This document shows positions 6,496-15,294 of a stretch of DNA of 47,189 nucleotides, one piece after another. Position 1 is the stretch's first letter; every line of letters begins with the position of its first letter. The notes below the pieces were generated by a model. That model made no database searches, had not been told where the DNA came from, and saw nothing but the letters and a program-made list of their open reading frames with translations. Both the position numbers and the translations under genes were made by a program. Origin of the DNA: a virus; the IMG/VR virus record IMGVR_UViG_3300046543_001165, positions 1 to 47,189 of that record, one strand, 5' to 3'.

Positions 6496-6612
6496 ATGGG
6501 ACTGTTCGAGACGAACGATGACTCCCACGCCTGCCGCAAATGCGAGCACCGGGGCGGAGATATTTGCGGGGATTGCACGCGCGGTGCGAGCGAGACGCTA
6601 GGCCTCAGGTGA
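6496..6612 (+). CDS. Tiny Cys4 zinc-ribbon-like protein, formerly behind the SOS promoter
   Basis: A 38-residue frame starting MGLFETNDDSHACRKC. Four cysteines are arranged C-x2-C-x7-C-x2-C (CRKC and CGDC), a typical zinc knuckle or ribbon. The start lies 11 bases beyond the right IS duplication. With the IS removed, the ATG would be about 20 bases behind the predicted start of the LexA-box promoter. There is only a weak GGG ribosome site. Its stop overlaps a GTG of the next frame. It could be an SOS-induced antirepressor or other small regulator; that is inference. Now it depends on readthrough from the IS. Confidence 0.55.
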   Translation: MGLFETNDDSHACRKCEHRGGDICGDCTRGASETLGLR

Positions 6613-6755
6613 TCGCACGCGCCGAGTTTGGCTGTGCGTTTTGGGTACGGGCAACAGGGGCGGAGGACGAGGAGTCGTCGAAGTGCCGCGACGTCCGGAA
6701 GCGTTGACCGCGCGACTGGTTCAATCCGTTTGACGTGGCATCAAAGGAGCGTTGA
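6609..6755 (+). pseudogene. Small frame with an internal TGA
   Basis: A GTG overlaps the preceding stop (GTGA) and opens a frame of 32 codons (IARAEFGCAFWVRATGAED and beyond) that stops at TGA 6705-6707. The same frame then continues with natural-looking PRDWFNPFDVASKER to a second TGA at 6753-6755. A single CGA-to-TGA change would explain a broken 48-residue gene. It may equally be a real 32-residue gene. Function is unknown. 6756-6818 is an AT-rich leader of the glycosyltransferase with no further gene. Confidence 0.4.
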
Positions 6756-6818
6756 TTTTTCCGCTGTACTACAATGGGCCGATCGAACCCATATTAATAT
6801 TACCATTGGTTTACACAT

Positions 6819-7841
6819 ATGAACGAACGAAAAGTCCGCAGCCGGCCGACGGTCGTTGTAATCATTCCCTATTACAACGGCTCGAAGTTCATTGAGCGAT
6901 CGGTGCGTAGCGTCTTCGAACAGTCGACCGCCGCTGACGAAGTAATTGTCGTGAATGATGGTTCGCACGCCGATGAGCAGGCTTTCCTATACGATCTGGC
7001 GAAGCGCTATCCCTTCAGGATCATCGACAAGGAAAACGGTGGTCAGGGATCGGCAAGAAATGCTGGCGTCCAAGCTTCGACGTCCGAGTTCATCTGCTTT
7101 CTGGATCAGGACGATTTCTATCTTGAGAACCACATCGAGGTATTGACGGGCGGTATCCCCAGCGGCGATCGCCGATTTGGATTTGTCTATGCCGACTTGT
7201 ACGAGGCCGACGGCGATGGGAATGTGCTCCAGACCGACATGGTGAAAGCACACTCAGTTCATCCGAAGCGCGCAATTACCGATCTGCTGCGCAATGATAT
7301 GTTCGTGTTGCCCTCAGCATCACTCATCAACCGAAAGGCCTTCGAAGCGATCGGCGGCTTTGACCCGCAATTCATGGGATATGAAGACGACGATATGTTC
7401 ATGCGTATCTTTCGCAAGGGATACTCGAACTATTTCATTGATAAACCGGTAACCGTATGGTGCATCCACATTGAGAGTACGTCATACGGCATTCGCATGA
7501 TTCGCAGCCGATTCAAATACTTCAAGAAGCTCGCAGCTCTGTTCCCTGACGAAGTAGAGAAGGCGCGTTATTACTTTCGCGATTGTTTGGTGCCACGGTT
7601 TGGCCGCGCGTTCGTCGTTGATGCCATCAAGGCAGTCAAGAAAAACAGCGAGCACCGCGCAGAAGTTGGCTCGATACTGATGGAGTATGCAGCGATGGTG
7701 CGTGCGAACCCTGCTGTTGGCCGACGCTACAAACTGAAGCTGACGCTTGCCGCCTTTGTGCTCGCTGGTTGTCCAGTACCCATCGCGCGCGTTGTTGGAA
7801 AAACGGCGCGCTTGCCGTTCGTGCGACGGCTAGTGGCTTAA
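6819..7841 (+). CDS. Family 2 glycosyltransferase, probable seroconversion gene
   Basis: A 340-residue GT-A fold glycosyltransferase. The nucleotide-sugar half is clear: VVVIIPYYNGSKFIERSV, EVIVVNDGS, GGQGSARNAG and the metal-binding DQDD at 96-99. GYEDDDMFMR at about 188-197 fits the acceptor-side catalytic region. The C-terminus (about 305-335) is hydrophobic and basic and may touch the membrane. It would transfer a sugar to a surface polysaccharide. It lies between the attachment region and the tail fibres on the opposite strand and has an AT-rich leader, the usual position for a lysogenic conversion gene such as the gtr genes of P22-like phages. Probable effect: change the receptor and block superinfection. 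Confidence 0.85.
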   Translation: MNERKVRSRPTVVVIIPYYNGSKFIERSVRSVFEQSTAADEVIVVNDGSHADEQAFLYDLAKRYPFRIIDKENGGQGSARNAGVQASTSEFICFLDQDDFYLENHIEVLTGGIPSGDRRFGFVYADLYEADGDGNVLQTDMVKAHSVHPKRAITDLLRNDMFVLPSASLINRKAFEAIGGFDPQFMGYEDDDMFMRIFRKGYSNYFIDKPVTVWCIHIESTSYGIRMIRSRFKYFKKLAALFPDEVEKARYYFRDCLVPRFGRAFVVDAIKAVKKNSEHRAEVGSILMEYAAMVRANPAVGRRYKLKLTLAAFVLAGCPVPIARVVGKTARLPFVRRLVA

Positions 7842-7902
7842 TACGCTTTGCGTAATGGCTCGTTAACCACGATTCAGCGCGCGCCCAGAGTTGTTCGTTA
7901 AA

Positions 7903-8751
7903 TTACCTGATTCTCAAGCATGTAAGCTGACCGTCTGCAGAATAAGTACTTGTCCCGAAGATGGCCTGAGCGACAAGATAGACTGTCGTAGTGGTCGTCA
8001 CGTTTTCTTCGACTATCGGCGTTGGTATAGATGCGGCCGACGTTGCGCCGCCCGATGTGACAAAAACTATCCGCCCGTTGTTGAACTCTCCCCCCAATGT
8101 CGCACTGGTCGTACTGATGCTGTCGATCAGCGATGTCACGGTCGACGTGCCTGGATTCAGGAAGACGGTCGTGCCGTAACAGTTCCAATCGCCGGCAGTG
8201 AGCGAGACGCTGGTGATATTGGCGTTTGTTGAGCTTGTTAGCGAAACTGCAGTGGCGGAATTTGATTTTCGTTCGCCGACGCTTCCCGCGTTCGCGGTAT
8301 CGCCCAGCGTCGTTCCGGCGATGCCTGCCGTTGTGCTGGGCGTGATTGTGCCTGTCGCGCCAATGGTTGTCGCATGCACGGCCGCGGCCGTCGTGCAGCC
8401 GTAGCACGGCGGAGCCGCGAAGATCGTATTGGTGAACGCCGTCGTCGCAAGCTGTGTCGTATTCGTGCCTGCTGTTGCAGTCGGCGCGGCGGGCGTGCCG
8501 GTGAACGTCGGCGATGCTAACGGGGCAACGCCCGTATAGCACGTCCACCCTGTGCTGAGCGTGTATTGCAGCGCGCTCGTTGATGTCGAGCAGCTCGGCA
8601 TGGCGAATGCCGTCGGCGATGCGCTTGATCCCGTTGCGTTGGCGAGCACCGTATTGGCCGCGATCGGCGCGAGCAACTGAATCGGCGTGAATGTCGTCGC
8701 GCCCGCGATCGACGCAAACAGGAACGCGAAGCAAGCGAGGAACCTTTTCAT
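7903..8751 (-). CDS. Tail-fibre-like protein with signal peptide
   Basis: A 282-residue protein. Residues 1-19 (MKRFLACFAFLFASIAGA) form a textbook signal peptide with an AxA-type cleavage site. The body has the tail-fibre repeat signature PLASPTFTGTPAAPTATAGT at about 78-97, followed by TTQLATTAF. The rest is Thr/Ser/Ala-rich beta structure with a few Cys pairs. It is the last late gene and overlaps the preceding small gene by ATGA. Export to the periplasm is odd for a virion protein assembled in the cytoplasm. It may act on the cell surface, or the hydrophobic start may anchor or be retained. Function is uncertain. Confidence 0.7.
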   Translation of the reverse strand: MKRFLACFAFLFASIAGATTFTPIQLLAPIAANTVLANATGSSASPTAFAMPSCSTSTSALQYTLSTGWTCYTGVAPLASPTFTGTPAAPTATAGTNTTQLATTAFTNTIFAAPPCYGCTTAAAVHATTIGATGTITPSTTAGIAGTTLGDTANAGSVGERKSNSATAVSLTSSTNANITSVSLTAGDWNCYGTTVFLNPGTSTVTSLIDSISTTSATLGGEFNNGRIVFVTSGGATSAASIPTPIVEENVTTTTTVYLVAQAIFGTSTYSADGQLTCLRIR

Positions 8752-9020
8752 ACCTTCACCTCGACGTCCTTCGCGCTCGAAAGGCGATCGAACAAATCGA
8801 GCACGCCCCGGTCAGCCTTGATGAACTTCATCTGCGAGAAGCGCGAGACCAAGTATTGGTGATCAGCATCTTCTAGCAAAAGCGTCTCCTGTGCCGCTTC
8901 TACCTTGTCGAGTACCTTGATCGATCGCCGTACCTGTTCGATCGTGATCCCCTCAGGCGCCTGTTCGCAGACAATCTTCAAAAATTCTTTGTCGCCCTGC
9001 TTCAGTTCGATGGATTTCAT
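8748..9020 (-). CDS. Hypothetical small late protein
   Basis: A 90-residue charged helical protein (IELKQGDKEFLKIVCEQAPEG, then VRRSIKVLDKVEAA). It lies between two tail-fibre-type genes and overlaps the next start by ATGA. It could be a chaperone for the adjacent fibres, judged only from position, size and charge; no motif confirms this. Confidence 0.65.
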   Translation of the reverse strand: MKSIELKQGDKEFLKIVCEQAPEGITIEQVRRSIKVLDKVEAAQETLLLEDADHQYLVSRFSQMKFIKADRGVLDLFDRLSSAKDVEVKV

Positions 9021-9040
9021 TGTGTTGATACCTCAGAATT

Positions 9041-10750
9041 TTAAGCCGCTAACAGGCCGTGTGACTTCAGATCGGTAATAATTTGTGCAATTTGCTCGCC
9101 GCACTGTAAAAGTGTGGCAGTAGCCCCGGGGAAGTTCGTTACTTGCGTCGCGCCAGTCGGTGTCCCATATCCCGTCTTGGGCGCTCCGACCACCTGCGTG
9201 TTGCCAACCTTATACAACGTTGCGTTCGCAAATCCGGAAATCGACAGATCTCCGGATTGGTCAATAGATAGAATCTGACTGCCGGCGTTGTTGCTTGAGA
9301 TGGTGAAAGCACTACCTATGTTGGCGAGAACGACATTATTGCCTCCTCCTGCAGCCGTCAGCCAGATACGCCCGGTCCCATCAACACGAAACACTTCAGC
9401 CGTGGAATAAAAGGCTTGGATGAAGTCCGCCCATGCTGATGTGCCAGGGGTCTGAGATTGCAGCAGAATAGCGGTCGTAAGAGCACCGGTGAAAGCGCTC
9501 AAAACTAGTCCGTATTGGTTATTCGTCCGAGTATCGATTACGCCGCACTGCACGTCAATCTGGTGTGTTACAACTCCACCGGAAAATGATGAGGTTATGC
9601 CTTCAAACAAGGCATTGAATCCGATGCCATAGTTTCCAATATCGAAGAGCAACCCTGTGGTGTCTGAATTCGATCCATCATTTCTAACAACGATATAGCC
9701 GCCGTCTAATTCCCCAGCTAAAGCCGAACCGGTATTGAAGTTCTGCTTCAATAAACTAACGCTCACCCCGAAATCAGCATTTGTTGGTCCGATATTGCCC
9801 GTGCCGATCGGCTTGTTCTCGACATGCAAAACGCTGTGACCATGCCCAGCGTGCGCCGTGTTGTCCTGGTATCGGAATACCTTCTGCCCAACATAGGATG
9901 CGCCCAGCGCTTCGCCGAACAGCGTGACCGGAACATTCGGGCCATCATAATCGAGCAGCACGCCACCATAGTTCGATGGCGGAGCGATGGCGCTATGGCA
10001 GCCCATCTTTAACAGACCGCCGCCGCCCGCCTGCACAGCAGCTACGGCTGATGCGAGCGCGGATGACGTCACCGTCGTGCTGGTGTCGGTGACACTCACG
10101 ACATCATGGATGCGGTTGTATAACTTTGCGCCAGGTGCGATCGACGCATCGGCCACGGTCCCGGCAGCCGGCGCGCCGATTGAGTTGGCGTAGGCACCCT
10201 TGACAACTACCTGAGAAATGCCACTAGGAACAACCGGGTTGAATGTGAGCGTATGACTGCTCAGCGTGCAATCGAGTTGCGGACCGCCATCGCAGAAGAC
10301 ATCGATGTTGTTGATCGAGCCATAGGCGCCAGCGAGCGTGATGCTGGGCGAGAAGCCGGGCGCGAATTGCGTTGAGCTCGCCGCACCCAATGACTCACTG
10401 GAAACGGTCTGTGAAGCGCTGACCGTGTACGTGCCAGCGCCGCCCGTGCCGGTACCCAAAGCCGTAATCGTGGTGCCAGAAGTCACCCCCGCGCCCAACA
10501 CCGTCTGGCCGACTGCGATCGTTCCGCTCGCGACTGTGGACACAGTGAGCGTCGTGCCCGAGATCGAGCCAGTGAAGAGAGGACCGGCAGCGAACATTTC
10601 AACGGCCCGATTGATCGAGAGCGCCGTCCGAAGTTGCGCGATCGTCCCTCTGACCGTCGCGCCGGATTGCGTCATGAAGACGAGATCGGCATCAGTAAAG
10701 CCCGTCGCCGGCGTGAATCCCGGAAGTCGAATCCCTGCCCCTGTGGTCAT
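9041..10750 (-). CDS. Tail spike / tail fibre protein
   Basis: A 569-residue receptor-binding protein. The N-terminus ([29 protein letters not shown]) is a short virion-attachment segment. The Gly/Ala/Thr-rich regions of beta repeats continue to about residue 460 ([24 protein letters not shown] and on) and suggest a beta-helical spike. The end ([19 protein letters not shown], then [21 protein letters not shown]) is a small trimerisation-type tail seen in many Burkholderia phage fibres. The gene stands in its own module, separated from upstream genes by a terminator. Confidence 0.8.
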   Translation of the reverse strand: MTTGAGIRLPGFTPATGFTDADLVFMTQSGATVRGTIAQLRTALSINRAVEMFAAGPLFTGSISGTTLTVSTVASGTIAVGQTVLGAGVTSGTTITALGTGTGGAGTYTVSASQTVSSESLGAASSTQFAPGFSPSITLAGAYGSINNIDVFCDGGPQLDCTLSSHTLTFNPVVPSGISQVVVKGAYANSIGAPAAGTVADASIAPGAKLYNRIHDVVSVTDTSTTVTSSALASAVAAVQAGGGGLLKMGCHSAIAPPSNYGGVLLDYDGPNVPVTLFGEALGASYVGQKVFRYQDNTAHAGHGHSVLHVENKPIGTGNIGPTNADFGVSVSLLKQNFNTGSALAGELDGGYIVVRNDGSNSDTTGLLFDIGNYGIGFNALFEGITSSFSGGVVTHQIDVQCGVIDTRTNNQYGLVLSAFTGALTTAILLQSQTPGTSAWADFIQAFYSTAEVFRVDGTGRIWLTAAGGGNNVVLANIGSAFTISSNNAGSQILSIDQSGDLSISGFANATLYKVGNTQVVGAPKTGYGTPTGATQVTNFPGATATLLQCGEQIAQIITDLKSHGLLAA

Positions 10751-10765
10751 ATCGTTTGTTCTCTA

Positions 10766-10796
10766 AGAAAAGCAAAAAGCCGCCTTTTGGCGGCTT
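10766..10796 (-). terminator. Intrinsic terminator before the tail spike gene
   Basis: Stem AAGCCGCC (10777-10784) pairs with GGCGGCTT (10789-10796) around a 4-base loop. On the minus strand it is followed by TTTTTGCTTTTC. It ends the lysis-like module and precedes the spike gene by 16 bases. Confidence 0.85.
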
Positions 10797-10836
10797 CGAT
10801 TTGGCTGTGGACTGCCAGCAGTCTTGTATCTCGCAG

Positions 10837-11199
10837 TTACTTCCAGTGCGACCACCCGAATGCGCGAACGCCAACCCACATGAGCCAGCGTCGCCATGCC
10901 GGCACGCCAGTGACAGCCGATGCCTCGCGTAGCACGGCATCGGCAACTCGACGCGGCACCGGCTTGTCGGTGTAGAGCATGTCGTGCACGACGGCCGCCT
11001 CGGCGCTCGAGTCGCCGGTCAGAAGGAACACGACCGGTAACCGCGGTACCGACGCGAGGTCCGTGGGGAACCCGGCCGGAACGGTGAACGTCCGGCCGGC
11101 GACATCGGACTGATAGACAAGCGGTGCTGTCAGTTGCCACTCGCCGTCGTCCTTGTTGTCGGCGGCCTGCATCGCCAGGCGCGTCAGGAACCGACTCAC
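10837..11199 (-). CDS. DUF1353 family protein
   Basis: A 120-residue member of the DUF1353 family, common in tailed phages near lysis and tail genes. Typical family blocks are VPAGFPTDLASVPR (about 51-64), the conserved HDMLY (about 81-85), and RRVADAVLREA. The His/Asp set suggests a metal or hydrolase site, but no activity is established. It starts with GTG and overlaps the lipoprotein stop by GTGA. A longer upstream extension has unnatural composition and was rejected. Confidence 0.8.
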   Translation of the reverse strand: MSRFLTRLAMQAADNKDDGEWQLTAPLVYQSDVAGRTFTVPAGFPTDLASVPRLPVVFLLTGDSSAEAAVVHDMLYTDKPVPRRVADAVLREASAVTGVPAWRRWLMWVGVRAFGWSHWK

Positions 11200-11651
11200 G
11201 ACACGACGGCTCCGCTGGCCGCTACAGGCGCTGCGGCCGGCGTGCCGTACTGCGCGACTGCGGCGGAGAGCGCGGTCTGGAACGCGATCAACCCGATCTG
11301 GATGCCGGTCTTCGTAGCCGGATCGATCGGGAGCAGCGCCACGCCCTGAATTGCGGCAGGAATGCTCGAGTTGATCAGACTGGTGATGCTCGCCGTGTCG
11401 ATCGTCGCGCTGCCGGCGCACACAGCGGCGTTGTCTTTCACGATTTCCGCGAAGAGCGCCTGCTTTGCCGGATCAGCGGCCGTCAGCGCCTGCAACGAGA
11501 GCAGGGTCGGCTGGACGACAGCGCAGGCCTTCACGACCTGGTCCTTCACTTGCGCCGCAATCTGGGCAGGTTGCTGAACCGGCGTCGAGCCACAGGCAGC
11601 AAGAGCGAGCGCGACGAAGCCTGCCGCAAGCAGCATGGAGAAGCGTTTCAT
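11196..11651 (-). CDS. Phage lipoprotein
   Basis: A 151-residue protein with a lipoprotein signal: basic start MKRF, hydrophobic core, and lipobox LAAC with the modified Cys at about residue 20. The mature part is Ala/Val-rich and helical. It would sit in the outer or inner membrane leaflet. It belongs to a cassette with a small membrane protein, an HNH protein and DUF1353. It could work as an outer-membrane spanin or an exclusion lipoprotein, but no partner i-spanin is evident. Confidence 0.75.
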   Translation of the reverse strand: MKRFSMLLAAGFVALALAACGSTPVQQPAQIAAQVKDQVVKACAVVQPTLLSLQALTAADPAKQALFAEIVKDNAAVCAGSATIDTASITSLINSSIPAAIQGVALLPIDPATKTGIQIGLIAFQTALSAAVAQYGTPAAAPVAASGAVVS

Positions 11652-11692
11652 GGTGATTTCCTTCGAGTGGTTGCCGCGGCGCGGCGGGAGAA

Positions 11693-11914
11693 TTACTGTT
11701 GGGCGGGTTGAGGCTGCGTTTGCGGTTGTGCCTGCGACGGGTTCTTTGCAGCACCGGGCAGGTTGTTGAGCACGTGCCAGCCGGTGATGCTGCTGATGAG
11801 CCCCATGATTGCGATCTTCAGGTTCTGGTCGTCGATCTTCAGGATGTCCATCGCGAGCCAGAGGGCCATAAGGCCGGCGATGCTCAGTTGCTTCGAGTAA
11901 GGGCCTAGATTCAT
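11693..11914 (-). CDS. Small membrane protein, possible holin
   Basis: A 73-residue protein with two likely membrane segments (about 10-24, LSIAGLMALWLAMDI, and about 32-47, LKIAIMGLISSITGW) and a polar Gln/Pro tail (QAQPQTQPQPAQQ). Size and topology fit a class II holin or similar lysis factor. The ATG overlaps the stop of the HNH gene by ATGA. An alternative holin candidate lies directly before the endolysin at 16287-16583, so the assignment is tentative. Confidence 0.65.
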   Translation of the reverse strand: MNLGPYSKQLSIAGLMALWLAMDILKIDDQNLKIAIMGLISSITGWHVLNNLPGAAKNPSQAQPQTQPQPAQQ

Positions 11915-12345
11915 GATTGCTCCGCTTCGTCGGGGGAAAACGTGAAGTCCGCGCGCTGGTTGCGCTGCATGACCCAGATCGGATACGGCAACAGGTGGAT
12001 TCCGTGGTCCTTGCCGCGGTGATGCTTCGCGCAGAGGACCATCATGTTGTATTCGGAGTCGATGAAATTGACCGGCCCATTGAACGTCGACCAGTCGAAG
12101 CCGGGATGAAGCGCCCGCATCTTGTCGAAGTCGATACCCTCGGCGTCCGCCCACTCGGCGTGGAAGTGATGCACTTCCCGCCCCTGCTTGCTGCCGCAGA
12201 CCCAGCAAGGCGTGTCGAGCGCCGCGATCAGGTGGTGCTTTGTTTTGCGAAACAGCGCCGACTCGGTGCGTGGAGCGTGGTCCGGATAGAAGATGTCGAT
12301 CGTGATCGACTCGTGCTGCTCGTGTTCGTGGGCAACGTTTGTCAT
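11911..12345 (-). CDS. HNH-type endonuclease-like protein
   Basis: A 144-residue protein with a CWVCG pair (about 47-51), VHHFH (about 58-62) and a C-terminal CAKHHRGKDHGIH (about 104-116), a zinc-supported HNH pattern. The spacing between the first His block and the last is large (about 45 residues). Proteins like this occur in several Burkholderia phages near lysis genes. It could nick DNA, but the role is not known. It is the first gene after a terminator. Confidence 0.65.
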   Translation of the reverse strand: MTNVAHEHEQHESITIDIFYPDHAPRTESALFRKTKHHLIAALDTPCWVCGSKQGREVHHFHAEWADAEGIDFDKMRALHPGFDWSTFNGPVNFIDSEYNMMVLCAKHHRGKDHGIHLLPYPIWVMQRNQRADFTFSPDEAEQS

Positions 12346-12351
12346 GTCCGT

Positions 12352-12378
12352 AAACGAAAAAGCCGCCCGAAGGCGGCT
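12352..12378 (-). terminator. Intrinsic terminator after the LamG-like gene
   Basis: Stem AGCCGCC (12361-12367) pairs with GGCGGCT (12372-12378). On the minus strand the loop is UUCG and the stem is followed by TTTTTCG. It lies between the LamG-like gene and the HNH gene. Confidence 0.85.
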
Positions 12379-12399
12379 GGCTGTGAGGAGACTGAACGA

Positions 12400-13116
12400 C
12401 TACAGAATGGTGATCTTCGACCCTATGACGCTATTTACGCCCGCATAGACCTGCTGTACCTGCGCAAGCGTCAGCGCTACGTTGTAGACGGCCGCATAGG
12501 CGATGGTGACCGGCTGGGAATAACCGCCGGCTCCCGGTGCTACTTTGATGGTGCGCCCCGTCTGTACCACTCGATTACTCATGGCGTCGGTACCCGGGCT
12601 GGTCTGAACACCGGCTTGCGAAACGAAGCCGACGTCTGATGTCTGGGTAAACGCTGCGCCCATAAATACGAACCCGCTTCCCGTGAACGTCGATGGATTG
12701 AACAGCGCAGCACTCGCGTTCTGATTGGGGGCCTTGTTGACGACTGCCTCATGCACATACTGCGTTCCATCATATGCAGCGATACCGAGGCCGGTCTTGT
12801 CGCTCAGGTTGTAATCACCGATAAACAATTCCGGGTTGCCGCTCACGTTGCGCTGAGCGATGACAATGAGCGTCATGTTCGCGGATTCAGCGATACCGGT
12901 ATCGAACGAATCGCTAGAGCCGAATACGGCCGAGTTAGCCGAGTAGACGGGTGCGCCCGAGACAGTCGCAGCGGCACCACCGCTCTGATTTTGGGCTGAC
13001 TGCGCACTTGAGACGCCGAAATAGTACTCACCAACTAGGCCCGCAAGAACCTGATTGCCATAGCGCGCGACGTAGTTTGTGAAATTCGCGTCGCTCAATT
13101 TAACTGAGGATGTCAT
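12400..13116 (-). CDS. LamG-like / concanavalin-fold tail protein
   Basis: A 238-residue protein. Residues about 25-238 read like a LamG or concanavalin lectin-type beta-sandwich (GLVGEYYFGVSSAQSAQNQ, ESANMTLIVIAQRN), ending with the family-typical AYAAVYNVALTLAQVQQVY. Such domains bind sugars and decorate phage tail fibres. It directly follows the esterase-fibre gene, whose TAG touches its ATG, so both probably make one adsorption module. Confidence 0.75.
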   Translation of the reverse strand: MTSSVKLSDANFTNYVARYGNQVLAGLVGEYYFGVSSAQSAQNQSGGAAATVSGAPVYSANSAVFGSSDSFDTGIAESANMTLIVIAQRNVSGNPELFIGDYNLSDKTGLGIAAYDGTQYVHEAVVNKAPNQNASAALFNPSTFTGSGFVFMGAAFTQTSDVGFVSQAGVQTSPGTDAMSNRVVQTGRTIKVAPGAGGYSQPVTIAYAAVYNVALTLAQVQQVYAGVNSVIGSKITIL

Positions 13117-15294
13117 CTAAAGTGTCCAGTTGAAAATGACCGACCAGTTGTGCATTGGAAGGTTCAAGCCACCCCCATCGAATACCAGGTTGTCGCCCTG
13201 CGAATCGCGGAGGTTCCCTCGCGAACCGGTAGTCCTACCCGCAGAGCTCGTGCCGTTGTTTCCGTAGTACAGGCGCATACCCGGCACGATCGTATTCGTG
13301 GCCACGATCTTCACCGTGTCGGGACCGACCAGTGACACCGACGTGATGACGTTCTCAGTGATGCCCGACGAGTCGAAGATGTTGAAGCCCATATGCGCGA
13401 CAGCAGCCACCCATGTCGTATCGAACACGAGTGGCTTTACCGGCACGTTGAACTTCACCAGTGCGATCTTCCCGAACAGTGTTGATGAAACCGGCCACAA
13501 GGGTTTGAACGCAAGCTGGTCGATCACGATGCGCTTGTAAGCGATCCCCATGTATGCGCCCATCCACTTGTAGGACTGGTTCGTCATGTGCGGGCCACCC
13601 GCAACGTAATCGAACTGATACGTCGGGCAAGCGAGATAGTCGTTCGGAAGCGTCAGAGCTGCTTGAACCATCGTCCACGCGATTTGAGGCGTATCGCCAG
13701 TTCCCTTAAACGTCGAGCACTGGTAGTGAATCAACGGCACAGCCGCCTGACCAGTGACGGCTGCGATGTCGGTGTTCATGTCGGTGTGCAACTGCGCCAG
13801 CGACGCGAGATACGCCGATTGCGAGGTAGTGGTGTCGTTCTCGCCTTGAACCCAAAACACCGCTCCGACTTGGTACGACTTTCCAGCAGTGGCGGACACC
13901 GATGCGCCGTACTGTAGGTCAGCGCTCCAGTGCTGATACAGATCAGGAGAGGCACCCTTGCTAAGTTGCGCGATGGACCTCCCTGACGTGCCCGCACAGC
14001 TACCGAGCAACTGATAGTTCTGGTGCGAGTAGCTGATGCCGGACTCGGACAAAATCAACTCTTTTACCTGCTCGCACAGTCCGGATACGAAGGTTTCACC
14101 TAAATCCGCACTGTTTGACTCAACTGCCGGTACGAGTGACGCGTGCGTGGTTGCGGGCGGGTTCGGATAACCAGGGCCGTCCGTGCCGTCGTCTCCGGGA
14201 CGCATCCCGGCGTTGAACATCAGGTTGTCAAAGCGCTGCGTCGTCGAGAGCGCGGGTGTCCCGAAATAACCGAGAGACAGAGATTGCCCATACGACATGA
14301 CGTGGACGACCTCGGCCTGAAAATTACCGGCATAGCTCGGCTGCGATTTGGGGATGGCAGCGGCGACCGGCACACCGTTGATCGTTTCGATAGTCAGGTT
14401 GTCAAGCGCGGCCGCCTCGAACGACAGCGTCCCGTTGCTCTCGATGCCGCCGGCAACATAACCCCATTTGTCGATCCACGCGACTTCGTACCCTGGAACA
14501 GAAAACTGCTCACTATTGACCGCCGCACCGGTCGACAATGCTTGAGCCGATAGATTCGGAACCGTGAATGTGCCTACTAGCGAAAGATTTCCGCCGAGCG
14601 ACACATCACCGGTCACCTGTAGCTTGGCAACTACCGTCGTTCCGTCCGCGATGATGCCAAGCGCGGCTTTGTTCGCGTTGTCGAGAATTGCATAGACGTA
14701 GCTTGGCGGCGCTATAGCGGGAAACGTCGACTGTAACTCCTGTACATCGGCGGCTTTCGGAAATGGCGCGCCGAACGCGGTCGCGACCGAGATCGAGGTC
14801 TTCGTGTAGGCCTGAAAACTACCATCAACGAGAGGCGCCGAAAACGAAGATCCGACAGCAAGCGAGCCATCCGCGAGGGCTGCTGCTGTTGTCGGATAAG
14901 CTTTCGATGCGGCTGCCGCTGCTGCCGCGCTGCCCGAGGCCGACGCTGCCGCAGATGTCGCGATAACTGCTTGACCGGTCGCGGTGGTGGCTGCTCCAGT
15001 GGCCGTGCTCACCTGACCCGCGACTGTAGCAGCGCTTGCCGCCGCAGCAGACTGACTCGCGGCGGCCGCGCTGGCGGCCGAAACTGCGCTCGTCGCCGCG
15101 GCGCCCACACTGGTTTCTGCGGCCGTTGCGCTGGCTGCGCTCGTCGCCGCATTACCGGCGCTGGTTGCTGCGGCTGCGGCGCTCGCTGCAGAATTGATGG
15201 CCGCTGCCGTGATCTGCTGATTGACAGCGGCGCTGAGAGTGCCGAGCTGCACGATCTGAGCCGCGCCATTCACAGTGATCCGAAGGGTGCTCAT
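13117..15294 (-). CDS. Tail fibre with SGNH/sialate-esterase-like domain
   Basis: A 725-residue tail protein. Residues about 25-130 are an Ala/Ser-rich coiled-coil stalk. A beta-rich connector follows (about 135-320). Residues about 330-590 carry an esterase of the sialate O-acetylesterase/SGNH type: VMSYGQSLS with the nucleophile near Ser338, WVQGEND at 481-487, and a late His in GGPHMTNQSY near 565. It probably removes acetyl or similar esters from the host O-antigen or capsule during adsorption. The C-terminus (about 600-725) is a beta domain. It overlaps the preceding gene by ATGA. Confidence 0.8.
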   Translation of the reverse strand: MSTLRITVNGAAQIVQLGTLSAAVNQQITAAAINSAASAAAAATSAGNAATSAASATAAETSVGAAATSAVSAASAAAASQSAAAASAATVAGQVSTATGAATTATGQAVIATSAAASASGSAAAAAAASKAYPTTAAALADGSLAVGSSFSAPLVDGSFQAYTKTSISVATAFGAPFPKAADVQELQSTFPAIAPPSYVYAILDNANKAALGIIADGTTVVAKLQVTGDVSLGGNLSLVGTFTVPNLSAQALSTGAAVNSEQFSVPGYEVAWIDKWGYVAGGIESNGTLSFEAAALDNLTIETINGVPVAAAIPKSQPSYAGNFQAEVVHVMSYGQSLSLGYFGTPALSTTQRFDNLMFNAGMRPGDDGTDGPGYPNPPATTHASLVPAVESNSADLGETFVSGLCEQVKELILSESGISYSHQNYQLLGSCAGTSGRSIAQLSKGASPDLYQHWSADLQYGASVSATAGKSYQVGAVFWVQGENDTTTSQSAYLASLAQLHTDMNTDIAAVTGQAAVPLIHYQCSTFKGTGDTPQIAWTMVQAALTLPNDYLACPTYQFDYVAGGPHMTNQSYKWMGAYMGIAYKRIVIDQLAFKPLWPVSSTLFGKIALVKFNVPVKPLVFDTTWVAAVAHMGFNIFDSSGITENVITSVSLVGPDTVKIVATNTIVPGMRLYYGNNGTSSAGRTTGSRGNLRDSQGDNLVFDGGGLNLPMHNWSVIFNWTL

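Noticed and set aside
7840-7856. TACGC-TTT-GCGTA hairpin behind the glycosyltransferase
   Set aside because: The stem is short and no T tract follows, so it is not a convincing terminator.
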